From positions 7,871,001 through 7,935,000 of the forward strand of contig OX387197.1 in NCBI GenBank assembly GCA_947561715.1: a DNA stretch of 64,000 nucleotides, in the 5' to 3' direction. The stretch comes from Ascidia mentula (lineage: Eukaryota > Chordata > Ascidiacea > Phlebobranchia > Ascidiidae). Both the position numbers and the translations under genes were made by a program. Shown here piece by piece: positions 24,464-37,680 of this stretch. Each line of letters starts with the position of its first letter. Position 1 is the first letter of the stretch. The notes under the pieces were generated by a model that did no database searches, was not told the origin of the DNA, and saw only the letters and a list, made by a program, of their open reading frames with translations.

Positions 24464-24620
24464 TACCTTCAAGTCACTCTGAGCAACAATGGCATAAATA
24501 TACAAAATATGACTTTACCAACGATCCATGATACGCCCATGTGTTTTCTCTTGTTGCCTGCGGCCGCGGTACCACGCAAGTAGGTCACCTGCCATTGTTG
24601 CTCAGAGTGACTTGAAGGTA
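24464..24620. mobile_element. 157-bp MITE-like element with 31-bp perfect TIRs
   Basis: The left arm 24464-24494 and right arm 24590-24620 are perfect inverted complements, beginning TACCTTCAAGTCACTCTGAG. The inside is only 95 bases and non-coding, with a G+C-rich patch (gcggccgcggtac). A clear target duplication was not found. The duplicate at 59722-59878 has the same length. Confidence 0.65.
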
Positions 24621-25450
24621 GTTGGCACCAGCAGCCAAAATGTTCGGCCAATTTTACCACTGAAAGTCGGAAACGTAAATTTTGTTTTGCACGTGCAAGT
24701 TTCGAAATATGTTCAACCACAGCACAATCTACTGCACAATTGATTTAGCTGATTTCTTTCACACCAAAACTCCTCGATTGGAATGGTTACGTGGCACATG
24801 TTTGTGTGCAAGAGCTTAAATAACCAACTTAAAAACTTATAACCAGAAGGTTCAACTTAGCTTGGTACTGATAAGGCCATATATTAACGCCTGGACCCAA
24901 AGCACTTGTACTGATACCTTTTATACTGTTTTTCCACCCGTACAATTTATCCTTTCAGTCCAAGTTTACTGTGTAACTTGTGGAGGGTTCGATAAGGCAA
25001 CAGAGACAAACAACTCTGTATATAACTTGTGGAGGGTTCGATAAGGCATTCACCCATGCACAAAGCTTTACAAAACCACAATACTTATAATAAACAAAGG
25101 TGTAATTATAATATTGATTATGTATTTGCTGTTATATTTCTGCAAGGTTCATTACCTGAAGCATTTACGAACGCATTCACGTAACTTCCAACGACCTTTT
25201 TGAAAACTATCACGACTATTAAAAAGTGATGTAATGCATTGTCCAAAGACCAGACCATTCAATGAATCTTCTTGATGTCATTCTGATTCTATTTCGATAA
25301 CGAACGTTTAAATTGATAACTCGATCTCTTGGGTTTACTATTTGAAGTTTGTTCAAGTTTTGCCATCTTTAGTAACAAAAGATTGTTTTTTCTAAAATGG
25401 TGTTTGATCTGAACGGAGTTTTCTGAAATAATAACACGCAATCCTAAAAG
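24621..25450. other. B-C spacer, middle part
   Basis: No gene seen. About 24970-25050 contains two direct copies of ttgtggagggttcgataagg, about 55 bases apart. The D-E spacer lacks roughly 220 bases here (junction near 60029) and keeps a single full copy. The sequence just before the primer-binding site could be an old 5' LTR, but its left end is not recognisable. Confidence 0.4.
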
Positions 25451-25467
25451 TGGTGACCCCGACGTGG
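25451..25467 (+). mobile_element. LTR-retrotransposon primer-binding site relic (tRNA-Trp type)
   Basis: TGGTGACCCCGACGTGG is complementary to the usual 3' end of tRNA-Trp, the primer known for Ty3/gypsy elements of the CsRn1 group, with one mismatch at the far end. No gag or pol coding sequence follows, so only a leader fragment survives. The same site is kept at 60493-60509. Confidence 0.5.
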
Positions 25468-25949
25468 TCTTGGATTTTCTGCAATGAAGTGAAATCGTGA
25501 ATATACTTTCTGTCTTATCTATTGAAGAAATCAAAACCAAAGAAGGATTCTCACGATCAATTTTCACCTTAAAGATCGTTTGAATTCGTTAAAATTAAGC
25601 TTATTTTCAGTTATCAGTGATAGGAACAATTGTTTCTGTGTTGTGCTGTGTTATCGTGATTTTCTCACATACTTTGATTTTTGATTTTTAACATATGACT
25701 GTTGGCAGGATCTGATGGTTGGCCTGATGTGTGTTGGTGTAGTTTGTAATCTGACAGTTCTTGATATTAAATATTTCCTTTGCCAACATTTTATGCCAGT
25801 AAAATTATAACTATCATGTTGAAAAAAGGTACAACAGTATTATCTGAACTGAAAAAATACAAAAAAACAGTAACTTTATTTCTGCAAGATAAGAGCAGTA
25901 AAGTATCATGCAATAATAGAGCAGTGTTGCACAACATTTGATTAGATAC

Positions 25950-26410
25950 TGTAGATTCCCAAACCAAAATTTCTTTCTTTATTGTTACTGTTTTCGTTAT
26001 GCTTTCTATGTTTGGCATTTGCTTAACAAAGGCTGCGCAGTAGCTCTGCGCGGGCAGACCGCGTGTTAGGTTTTGTTTGCTTCTGGTGTTGTTAGTGCTT
26101 GGTAGTGTGTTTTTGAACCTAAGGATTCTATTTGAATAAGATTCTATTTGAATAATTGTGTTTAGATTCTTTTTGAATAAGCTGTGTAAAATTTGGTAAT
26201 TTTGCCTGCTGACTGATCGGTCTAAAAACAGTTTGAAACCGTTCCATTTTTGGCGCGTTGTTGTGCCGGTCGTTCCTGTATCGAATACAAGTGTCTGTTG
26301 TGTTCCGCGGGCTCGGCTACCTATGAGAATTTGGGACGCGTTTGGGCTAAAGGCCAAAAAACTGCTGTGTAGCGTGTAGCGCCGCCGATCCGCAGAAAAA
26401 GCACGTTACA
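25950..26410. mobile_element. solo LTR, 461 bp
   Basis: The insertion begins TGTAGATTCC, ends CGTTACA (TG...CA) and is flanked by a 5-bp duplication GATAC at 25945-25949 and 26411-26415. The duplicated D-E spacer has the empty site with a single GATAC at 60988-60992. No internal region is present, as expected after LTR-LTR recombination. An antisense open frame running through it has no family resemblance and is not annotated. Confidence 0.8.
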
Positions 26411-26415
26411 GATAC

Positions 26416-27404
26416 CGTACATGAGAAAAAGTGTGCAATATAAACAGAGATCAATACCACCACAGTCGACCAGGTTTAAGTTGGGATGCAAATGTTATGG
26501 CTGAATGGGTAGATAGTTCATGTATGGTATTATTGTCATTGGTACTGTAACATACGTCAGAGTAATCAGTATTTGTATTGTGCAATGCCTGGTGTGCAGC
26601 ATTGCACAAGTGTTGCACAACCCATTGCAAATCACATACAAGTCCAGTGTGTACCTGTAAATTTATTCTATCATTCTACCACTATTCTGCTAAAGCTCTA
26701 CTTTGCAACCCAGCAATTTGATGCAATTTGAACAAAACGCAGCAATTTGAACTTTACATTACTTTTCTCGTTTTTGTTCGTCATCATAACAACAGTGTCG
26801 TGATTAGCTTGTGCCTTCGTAAGAACTTCTTTTGGTAAAATCTTGGCAACAACTCGTCCAACCTTAACGCATAAGCTCGTCAGTGTCTATGAAGCAGATT
26901 TTATAGACATATTAACATGCACTAAACTGGCATAGTGCTCAGAACGGAGGTTTCTCAAATACGTCACGCAGGTGTGTCACCTGACCCACACAACAGTCCC
27001 AAATCTGACGCACAAAACAATAATTGGTGAAAAAGTTTCGTCTTGCTGTGCAAAGCTCTAAACGAAAAGAATTATATGCACATGCTGGTATGATAGTGCA
27101 ATTATTGCATAAATCATTTTATTGACATTTAAGCCTCAATAAAAGAATTTGTTGGCGCTAAAGGGCAACGTCGCATTAAATGCTGTTACGTTTCTGCATT
27201 ATTTATTCCTGCATGGTAGAGTACAGTTTCACGTCTGTCTGTTATCAGGTAAGGTGCGTTGAGTAACAGTTCCTCTTTTTCAAGTCGCCAGTGCAAATAA
27301 AAACTATTCAAGAGCTTGTCCCTGTGTGGTCACGCTTCGCCAGTGTTGAAAAATAGTGAAGAAAGGTTTTGTGTGGGCTCTGCATCTTTTGGAAAAACGG
27401 AAAA
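26416..27404. other. B-C spacer, right part with inverted exon-1 relic
   Basis: Counterpart of 60993-61982. On the minus strand, about 26890-26745 carries another decayed exon-1 start: after ATG ATG it reads TNKNEKSNVK, against ANEHEKRNLK in the intact genes. The counterpart is about 61460-61320. Nothing else was recognised. Confidence 0.5.
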
Positions 27405-27550
27405 GAAGTCACACCTGTTATAAAATGTTAGAATATCACAAGTTTGTGTAAAAACTAAAGAAACATATTGTTTTCTTCAAGGGCACACATCAGTATTGAA
27501 TGCAAATGTTAGGTTTTACATACTGTTCCGTATTACCCAAACCGTCGACG
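27405..27550 (-). pseudogene. inverted exon 1/exon 2 relic upstream of copy C
   Basis: A shorter version of the relic before copy B: it begins inside exon 2 (gaagtcacacctg, minus-strand sense), runs through intron 1 and ends in the VDGLG codons of exon 1. Confidence 0.65.
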
Positions 27551-27805
27551 ATATCTTCGCGCAGCAATATACTCAAAAACAGGGAGCGAATTGACGTGCA
27601 CCGAAAACATTACTGTGGTGCCATTGACTGGTATAGAGATGTCTTTGTACGCTGCAAGTTTGATGGCAAAAAACGCTTGTTTTGCTTCATCAGCCAAGCG
27701 CTACGTGTTAACGTCTTGACCAATAAAAAAGTTGTTGCAAATATTTTACAAAGGCAAGTGTTTAAGAAGGCATCACTGGCTAACCCAGTCACATTTGTTA
27801 TTATA

Positions 27806-28471
27806 ATGATGGCAAACGAACATGAGAAACGGAATTTAAAGTTTAAGTTTGCACAGTTTGTGATTAGTTCTGGTGTCAGTTTAGGTGCCTACAACTCACT
27901 GGTTATACTGCAATCCAGCATCAATATTGTCGACGGTTTGGTTAAGACTTGGAAGTGAGAAAAGTAAATTTTTTTAGTTATTTTTACTGTCTTGTAAACC
28001 AATGTTGTAAACCATCGTAATTGTTTTTGGCACGTAATGATAAAACATCCTTTTCATCACAGGTGTGGCTTCAGCCACAACAATATATGTTACAACGGTT
28101 GTATTCAGCATCTTTTTTGCGCCTGTTGTCCTCAAATTCTTGACAGTCAAATGGTCTCTAGCTGTTGCACTCGGGCTATATTTTCTGTACATTTGCGCAA
28201 ACTATTTTGCAAGTAAGTCAAAGTGAAGTCTGAAAAACAGCAAAAAGTTTCAGATATGGCTTCATAAACTAGACTAAATCAGATTTAAATAAAATTTTCC
28301 GAAACTACGAACAGAACGTATGACTAAACAAGTTGCCTTGCATCATCAAAACTTTCTTTTGTTTTTCTGCTTGTGCACAGATATTTATATGCTCGTTGCC
28401 TTTGGAGTGCTAGTTGGCGTAGCGGAGGCACTGGCTTGGCCATCTTTCATGGTTTATTGCGTGAATTTCGG
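27806..28471 (+). pseudogene. UNC93-like copy C, 5' part, interrupted
   Basis: It contains exon 1 (27806-27941), exon 2 (28063-28212) and the first half of exon 3 (28381-28471), which breaks after gtgaatttcgg. The rest of the gene resumes at 52129. Independently, the first base of intron 1 changed from G to T: the border reads GGTTTG-GTTAAG where the other copies have GGTTTGG-GTAAG. Using the GT one base earlier would shift the frame. Copy C is therefore broken twice. Confidence 0.8.
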
Positions 28472-28719
28472 GCATGGTCAGCCTATCTAAATGCATGGAG
28501 TTTCTTCATTTCGTTTTGACTTTCGTTTTGAAAAACGAAATTTCGTTTCGTATGACACTTTTTCGTTTCGAAACGATATACAAAAACGAAATTTTGGGTA
28601 AAAACATAATGCTAAAAAACAAAAAAAAATTGTAATTTAATGGGCACTTGATGATGCCCTTGAGCGAAACATGTCGGTTTGGAGGAAATTTTGTAACAAA
28701 ACACACTTGCATTTTGAAA

Positions 28720-31700
28720 TCAAAATTTTGTTTTTTTTTCGTTTCGATTAACGTTTGCGAAACGAAATTTCGTTTTCGTGTTAGGTTTGAAAGCGAAATA
28801 GAAGTTGGTTTGGGTTCCCCCAAGAAATTAGTTTAATATTACAAAACTTAAATGAAATTGAGACACAATTGCGTGCCATTTCGAAATACTCGAGTTGTTT
28901 TACGCGACTGTAAAGTGTAATGATGTTATTTACGTAGAAAACAGTTGATTTCAGTGATAACATTATCACCACGCACTACATAAGCGAAATTTCGCGGGTT
29001 TTACATCCAAGTAAAGCAAAATCGTGATTGTTCATCGTGATAAAGTGAATCCTGCACTATTTACGCCAAAAGATGATGAAAGATCTTGTTTCACATACGA
29101 ATCTGACCGTGTGCCGCAGAGGGGAATTGGAAACGAAATTTTGGTTTTAAAAACAAAATTTCGTTTCGAATAACGTTTGCGAAACGAAATTTCGTTTTCG
29201 TGTTAGGTTTGAAAGCGAAATAGAAGTTGGTTTGGGTTCCCCCAAGAAATTAGTTTAATATTACAAAACTTAAATGAAATTGAGACACAATTGCGTGCCA
29301 TTTCGAAATACTCGAGTTGTTTTACGCGACTGTAAAGTGTAATGATGTTATTTACGTAGAAAACAGTTTATTTCAGTGATAACATTATCACCACGCACTA
29401 AATAAGCGAAATTTCGCGGGTTTTACATCCAAGTAAAGCAAAATCGTGATTGTTCATCGTGATAAAGTGAATCCTGCACTATTTACGCCAAAAGATGATG
29501 AAAGATCTTGTTTCACATACGAATCTGACCGTGTGCCGCAAAGGGGAATTGGAAACGAAATTTTGGTTTTTGAAACAAAAATTCGTTTCGAATAACCTTT
29601 GCAAAAGGAAATTTCGTTTTCGTGTTAGGTTTGAAAACGAAACAGAAGTTGGTTTGGGTTCCCCCAAGAAATTAGTTAAATATTACAAGCCCACAATGAA
29701 ATTGCGTCACAATTGTGTGACATTTTCGAATTACTCGAGTTGTTTTATGCGACTGTAATGTGTAATGATGTTATTTACGTAGAAAACAGTTTATTTCAGT
29801 GATAACATTCTCACCACACACTAAATAAGCGAAACTTCGCGGGTTTTACATCCAAGTAAAGCAAAATCGTGATTGTTCATCGTGATAAAGTGAATCCTGC
29901 ACTATTTACGCCAAAAGATGATGAAAGATCTTGTTTCACATACGAATCTGACCGTGTGCCGCAAAGGGGAATTGGAAACGAAATTTTGGTTTTAAAAACA
30001 AAATTTCGTTTCGAATAACCTTTGCCAAAGGAAATTTCGTTTTCGTGTTAGGTTTGAAAACGAAACAGAAGTTGGTTTGGGTTCCCCCAAGAAATTAGTT
30101 AAATATTACAAGCCCTCAATGAAATTGCGTCACAATTGTGTGACATTTTCGAATTACTCGAGTTGTTTTATGCGACTGTAATGTGTAATGATGTTATTTA
30201 CGTAGAAAACAGTTTATTTCAGTGATAACATTATCACCACGCACTACATAAGCGAAATTTCGCGGGTTTTACATCTAAGTAAAGAAAATTGTGATTGTTC
30301 GTCGTGATAAAGTGAATCCTGCACTATTTACGCCAAAAGATGATGAAAGATCTTGTTTCACATACGAATCTGACCGTGTGCCGCAAAGGGGAATTGGAAA
30401 CGAAATTTTGGTTTTAAAAACAAAATTTCGTTTCGAATAACGTTTGCGAAACGAAATTTCGTTTTCGTGTTAGGTTTGAAAGCGAAATAGAAGTTGGTTT
30501 GGGTTCCCCCAAGAAATTAGTTTAATATTACAAAACTTAAATGAAATTGAGACACAATTGCGTGCCATTTCGAAATACTCGAGTTGTTTTACGCGACTGT
30601 AAAGTGTAATGATGTTATTTACGTAGAAAACAGTTTATTTCAGTGATAACATTATCACCACGCACTAAATAAGCGAAATTTCGCGGGTTTTACATCCAAG
30701 TAAAGCAAAATCGTGATTGTTCATCGTGATAAAGTGAATCCTGCACTATTTACGCCAAAAGATGATGAAAGATCTTGTTTCACATACGAATCTGACCGTG
30801 TGCCGCAAAGGGGAATTGGAAACGAAATTTTGGTTTTTAAAACAAAAATTCGTTTCGAATAACCTTTGCAAAAGGAAATTTCGTTTTCGTGTTAGGTTTG
30901 AAAACGAAACAGAAGTTGGTTTGGGTTCCCCCAAGAAATTAGTTAAATATTACAAGCCCACAATGAAATTGCGTCACAATTGTGTGACATTTTCGAATTA
31001 CTCGAGTTGTTTTATGCGACTGTAATGTGTAATGATGTTATTTACGTAGAAAACAGTTTATTTCAGTGATAACATTCTCACCACACACTAAATAAGCGAA
31101 ACTTCGCGGGTTTTACATCCAAGTAAAGCAAAATCGTGATTGTTCATCGTGATAAAGTGAATCCTGCACTATTTACGCCAAAAGATGATGAAAGATCTTG
31201 TTTCACATACGAATCTGACCGTGTGCCGCAAAGGGGAATTGGAAACGAAATTTTGGTTTTAAAAACAAAATTTCGTTTCGAATAACCTTTGCCAAAGGAA
31301 ATTTCGTTTTCGTGTTAGGTTTGAAAACGAAACAGAAGTTGGTTTGGGTTCCCCCAAGAAATTAGTTAAATATTACAAGCCCTCAATGAAATTGCGTCAC
31401 AATTGTGTGACATTTTCGAATTACTCGAGTTGTTTTATGCGACTGTAATGTGTAATGATGTTATTTACGTAGAAAACAGTTTATTTCAGTGATAACATTA
31501 TCACCACGCACTACATAAGCGAAATTTCGCGGGTTTTACATCTAAGTAAAGAAAATTGTGATTGTTCGTCGTGATAAAGTGAATCCTGCACTATTTACGC
31601 CAAAAGATGATGAAAGATCTTGTTTCACATACGAATCTGACCGTGTGCCGCAAAGGGGAATTGGAAACGAAATTTTGGTTTTAAAAACAAAATTTCGTTT

Positions 31701-34700
31701 CGAATAACGTTTGCGAAACGAAATTTCGTTTTCGTGTTAGGTTTGAAAGCGAAATAGAAGTTGGTTTGGGTTCCCCCAAGAAATTAGTTTAATATTACAA
31801 AACTTAAATGAAATTGAGACACAATTGCGTGCCATTTCGAAATACTCGAGTTGTTTTACGCGACTGTAAAGTGTAATGATGTTATTTACGTAGAAAACAG
31901 TTTATTTCAGTGATAACATTATCACCACGCACTACATAAGCGAAATTTCGCGGGTTTTACATCCAAGTAAAGCAAAATCGTGATTGTTCATCGTGATAAA
32001 GTGAATCCTGCACTATTTACGCCAAAAGATGATGAAAGATCTTGTTTCACATACGAATCTGACCGTGTGCCGCAAAGGGGAATTGGAAACGAAATTTTGG
32101 TTTTTAAAACAAAAATTCGTTTCGAATAACCTTTGCAAAAGGAAATTTCGTTTTCGTGTTAGGTTTGAAAACGAAACAGAAGTTGGTTTGGGTTCCCCCA
32201 AGAAATTAGTTAAATATTACAAGCCCACAATGAAATTGCGTCACAATTGTGTGACATTTTCGAATTACTCGAGTTGTTTTATGCGACTGTAATGTGTAAT
32301 GATGTTATTTACGTAGAAAACAGTTTATTTCAGTGATAACATTATCACCACGCACTACATAAGCGAAATTTCGCGGGTTTTACATCTAAGTAAAGAAAAT
32401 TGTGATTGTTCGTCGTGATAAAGTGAATCCTGCACTATTTACGCCAAAAGATGGTGAAAGATCTTGTTTCACATACGAATCTGACCGTGTGCCGCAAAGG
32501 GGAATTGGAAACGAAATTTTTGGTTTCGAAAACAAAATTTCGTTTCGAATAACGTTTGCAAAACGAAATTTCGTTTTCGTGTTAGGTTTGAAAACGAAAT
32601 AGAAGTTGGTTTGGGTTCCCCCATGAAATTAGTTAAATATTACAAGCCCTCAATTAAATTGCGTCACAATTGTCTGACATTTTCGAAATATTCGAGTTGT
32701 TTTATGCGACTGTAATGTGTAATGATGTTATTTACGTAGAAAACAGTTTATTTCAGTGATAACATTATCACCACGCACTACATAAGCGAAATTTCGCGGG
32801 TTTTACATCTAAGTAAAGCAAAATCGTGATTGATCATCGTGATAAAGTGAATCCTGCACTATTTACGCCAAAAGATGATGAAAGATCTTGTTTCACATAC
32901 GAATCTGACCGTGTGCCGCAAAGGGGAATTGGAAACGAAATTTTGGTTTTAAAAACAAAATTTCGTTTCGAATAACGTTTGCGAAACGAAATTTCGTTTT
33001 CGTGTTAGGTTTGAAAGCGAAATAGAAGTTGGTTTGGGTTCCCCCAAGAAATTAGTTTAATATTACAAAACTTAAATGAAATTGAGACACAATTGCGTGC
33101 CATTTCGAAATACTCGAGTTGTTTTACGCGACTGTAAAGTGTAATGATGTTATTTACGTAGAAAACAGTTTATTTCAGTGATAACATTATCACCACGCAC
33201 TAAATAAGCGAAATTTCGCGGGTTTTACATCCAAGTAAAGCAAAATCGTGATTGTTCATCGTGATAAAGTGAATCCTGCACTATTTACGCCAAAAGATGA
33301 TGAAAGATCTTGTTTCACATACGAATCTGACCGTGTGCCGCAAAGGGGAATTGGAAACGAAATTTTGGTTTTTAAAACAAAAATTCGTTTCGAATAACCT
33401 TTGCAAAAGGAAATTTCGTTTTCGTGTTAGGTTTGAAAACGAAACAGAAGTTGGTTTGGGTTCCCCCAAGAAATTAGTTAAATATTACAAGCCCACAATG
33501 AAATTGCGTCACAATTGTGTGACATTTTCGAATTACTCGAGTTGTTTTATGCGACTGTAATGTGTAATGATGTTATTTACGGAGAAAACAGTTTATTTCA
33601 GTGATAACATTATCACCACGCACTACATAAGCGAAATTTCGCGGGTTTTACATCTAAGTAAAGAAAATTGTGATTGTTCGTCGTGATAAAGTGAATCCTG
33701 CACTATTTACGCCAAAAGATGATGAAAGATCTTGTTTCACATACGAATCTGACCGTGTGCCGCAAAGGGGAATTGGAAACGAAATTTTTGGTTTCGAAAA
33801 CAAAATTTCGTTTCGAATAACGTTTGCAAAACGAAATTTCGTTTTCGTGTTAGGTTTGAAAACGAAATAGAAGTTGGTTTGGGTTCCCCCATGAAATTAG
33901 TTAAATATTACAAGCCCTCAATTAAATTGCGTCACAATTGTGTGACATTTTCGAAATATTCGAGTTGTTTTATGCGACTGTAATGTGTAATGATGTTATT
34001 TACGTAGAAAACAGTTTATTTCAGTGATAACATTATCACCACGCACTACATAAGCGAAATTTCGCGGGTTTTACATCTAAGTAAAGCAAAATCGTGATTG
34101 ATCATCGTGATAAAGTGAATCCTGCACTATTTACGCCAAAAGATGATGAAAGATCTTGTTTCACATACGAATCTGACCGTGTGCCGCAAAGGGGAATTGG
34201 AAACGAAATTTTGGTTTTAAAAACAAAATTTCGTTTCGAAAAACCTTTGCAAAAGGAAATTTCGTTTTCGTGTTAGGTTTGAAATCGAAACAGAAGTTGG
34301 TTTGGGTTCCCCGAAGAAATTAGTTAAATATTACAAGCCCTCAATGAAATTGCGTCACAATTGTGTGACATTTTCGAAATACTCGAGTTGTTTTACGCGA
34401 CTGTAAAGTGTAATGATGTTATTTACGTAGAAAACAGTTTATTTCAATGATAACATTCTCACCACAAACTAAATATGCGAAACTTCGCGGGTTTTACATC
34501 TAAGTAAAGCAAAATCGTGATTGTTCATCGTGATAAAGTGAATCCTGCACTATTTACGCCAAAAGATGATGAAAGATCTTGTTTCACATACGAATCTGAC
34601 CGTGTGCCGCAAAGGGGAATTGGAAACGAAATTTTGGTTTTTAAAGCAAAATTTCGTTTCGAAAAACCTTTGCAAAAGGAAATTTCGTTTTCGTGTTAGG

Positions 34701-37680
34701 TTTGAAAACGAAACAGAAGTTGGTTTGGGTTCCCCCAAGAAATTAGTTAAATATTACAAGCCATCAATGAAATTGCGACACAATTGTGTGACATTTTCGA
34801 AATACTCGAGTTGTTTTACGCGACTGTAAAGTGTAATGATGTTATTTACGTAGAAAACAGTTTATTTCAATGATAACATTCTCACCACACACTAAATATG
34901 CGAAACTTCGCGGGTTTTACATCTAAGTAAAGCAAAATCGTGATTGTTCATCGTGATAAAGTGAATCCTGCACTATTTACGCCAAAAGATGATGAAAGAT
35001 CTTGTTTCACATACGAATCTGACCGTGTGCCGCAAAGGGGAATTGGAAACGAAATTTAGGTTTTTAAAACAAAATTTCGTTTCGAAAAACCTTTGCAAAA
35101 GGAAATTTCGTTTTCGTGTTAGGTTCAAAAACGAAACAGAAGTTGGTTTGGGTTCCCCCGAAGAAATTAGTTAAATATTACAAGCCATCAATGAAATTGC
35201 GACACAATTGTGTGACATTTTCGAAATACTCGAGTTGTTTTATGCGACTGTAATGTGTAATGATGTTATTTACGTAGAAAACAGTTTATTTCAGTGATAA
35301 CATTATCACCACGCACTACATAAGCGAAATTTCGCGGGTTTTACATCTAAGTAAAGAAAATTGTGATTGTTCGTCGTGATAAAGTGAATCCTGCACTATT
35401 TACGCCAAAAGATGATGAAAGATCTTGTTTCACATACGAATCTGACCGTGTGCCGCAAAGGGGAATTGGAAACGAAAATTTTGGTTTCGAAAACAAAATT
35501 TCGTTTCGAATAACGTTTGCGAAACGAAATTTCGTTTTCGTGTTAGGTTTGAAAACGAAATAGAAGTTGGTTTGGGTTCCCCTAAGAAATTAGTTGAATA
35601 TTACGAGACTTAAATGAAATTGCGACACAATTGTGTGACATTTTCGAAATACTCGAGTTGTTATATGCGACTGCAATGTGTAATGATGTTATTTACGTAG
35701 AAAACAGTTTATTTCAGTGATAACATTCTCACCACACACTAAATAAGCGAAACTTCGCGGGTTTTACATCTAAGTAAAGCAAAATCGTGATTGATCATCG
35801 TGATAAAGTGAATCCTGCACTATTTACGCCAAAAGATGATGAAAGATCTTGTTTCACATACGAATCTGACCGTGTGCCGCAAAGGGGAATTGGAAACGAA
35901 ATTTTGGTTTTTGAAACAAAAGTTCGTTTCGAATAACCTTTGCAAAAGGAAATTTCGTTTTCGTGTTAGGTTTGAAATCGAAACAGAAGTTGGTTTGGGT
36001 TCCCCGAAGAAATTAGTTAAATATTACAAGCCCACAATGAAATTGCGTCACAATTGTGTGACATTTTCGAAATACTCGAGTTGTTTTACGCGACTGTAAA
36101 GTGTAATGATGTTATTTACGTAGAAAACAGTTTATTTCAATGATAACATTCTCACCACAAACTAAATATGCGAAACTTCGCGGGTTTTACATCTAAGTAA
36201 AGCAAAATCGTGATTGTTGGTCGTGATAAAGTGAATCCTGCACTATTTACGCCAAAAGATGATGAAAGATCTTGTTTCACATACGAATCTGACCGTGTGC
36301 CGCAAAGGGGAATTGGAAACGAAAATTTTGGTTTCGAAAACAAAATTTCGTTTCGAATAACGTTTGCGAAACGAAATTTCGTTTTCGTGTTAGGTTTGAA
36401 AACGAAATAGAAGTTGGTTTGGGTTCCCCTAAGAAATTAGTTGAATATTACTAGACTTAAATGAAATTGCGACACAATTGTGTGACATTTTCGAAATACT
36501 CGAGTTGTTTTATGCGACTGCAATGTGTAATGATGTTATTTACGTAGAAAACAGTTTATTTCAGTGATAACATTCTCACCACACACTAAATATGCGAAAC
36601 TTCGCGGGTTTTACATCTAAGTAAAGCAAAATCGTGATTGTTCATCGTGATAAAGTGAATCCTGCACTATTTACGCCAAAAGATGATGAAAGATCTTGTT
36701 TCACATACGAATCTGACCGTGTGCCGCAAAGGGGAATTGGAAACGAAATTTTGGTTTTTGAAACAAAATTTCGTTTCGAATAACCTTTGCAAAAGGAAAT
36801 TTCGTTTTCGTGTTAGGTTTGAAAACGAAACAGAAGTTGGTTTGGGTTCCCCCAAGAAATTAGTTAAATATTACAAGCCCTCAATGAAATTGCGTCACAA
36901 TTGTGTGACATTTTCGAAATACTCGAGTTGTTTTTCGCGACTGTAAAGTGTAATGATGTTATTTACGTAGAAAACAGTTTATTTCAATGATAACATTCTC
37001 ACCTCACACTAAATATGCGAAATTTCGCGGGTTTTACATCCAAGTAAAGCAAAATCGTGATTGTTCATCGTGATAAAGTGAATCCTGCACTATTTACGCC
37101 AAAAGATGATGAAAGATCTTGTTTCACATACGAATCTGACCGTGTGCCGCAAAGGGGAATTTGAAACCAAAATTTTGGTTTCGAAAACAAAATTTCGTTT
37201 CGAATAACGTTTGCGAAAGGAAATTTCGTTTTCGTGTTAGGTTTGAAAACGAAATAGAAGTTGGTTTGGGTTCCCCTAAGAAATTAGTTGAATATTACTA
37301 GACTTAAATGAAATTGCGACACAATTGTGTGACATTTTCGAAATACTCGAGTTGTTTTATGCGACTGTAATGTGTAATGATGTTATTTACGTAGAAAACT
37401 GTTTATTTCAGTGATAACATTATCACCACGCACTAAATAAGCGAAATTTCGCGGGTTTTACATCTAAGTAAAGAAAATCGTGATTGTTCGTCGTGATAAA
37501 GTGAATCCTGCACTATTTACGCCAAAAGATGGTGAAACATCTTGTTTCACATACGAATCTGACCGTGTGCCGCAAAGGGGAATTGGAAACGAATTTTTGG
37601 TTTCGAAAACAAAATTTCGTTTCGAAAAACGTTTGCAAAAGGAAATTTTGTTTTCGTGTTAGGTTTGAAAACGAAATGGT
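28720..37680. repeat. 423-bp satellite, about 21 monomers
   Basis: The landmark gatgatgaaagatcttg recurs near 29071, 29495, 29917, 30340, 30762, 31185, 31607, 32029, 32451, 32874, 33297, 33720, 34144, 34566, 34989, 35413, 35836, 36259, 36683, 37107 and 37531. In the left half every third monomer is nearly identical (1267-bp higher-order unit, about 29.1-33.9 kb); the right half follows a looser two-monomer pattern. Most monomers hold an inverted repeat, GAAACGAAATTTT ... AAAATTTCGTTTC, and the 12-bp palindrome GCGAAATTTCGC. Open frames in it are by-products of the repeat. Confidence 0.92.

Noticed and set aside
25289..25567. 92-codon minus-strand frame over the primer-binding site
   Set aside because: Antisense to a retroelement leader; the duplicate at 60340-60609 has diverged without coding constraint that I can see.
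25791..26357. 188-codon minus-strand open frame
   Set aside because: It runs across the left border of the solo LTR into unrelated spacer sequence, so it is a chance frame.
29479..36946. Repeated identical open frames of 62 and 87 codons in the satellite
   Set aside because: They recur only because the monomers repeat, exist on both strands over the same bases, and have no start context, splice pattern or family resemblance.
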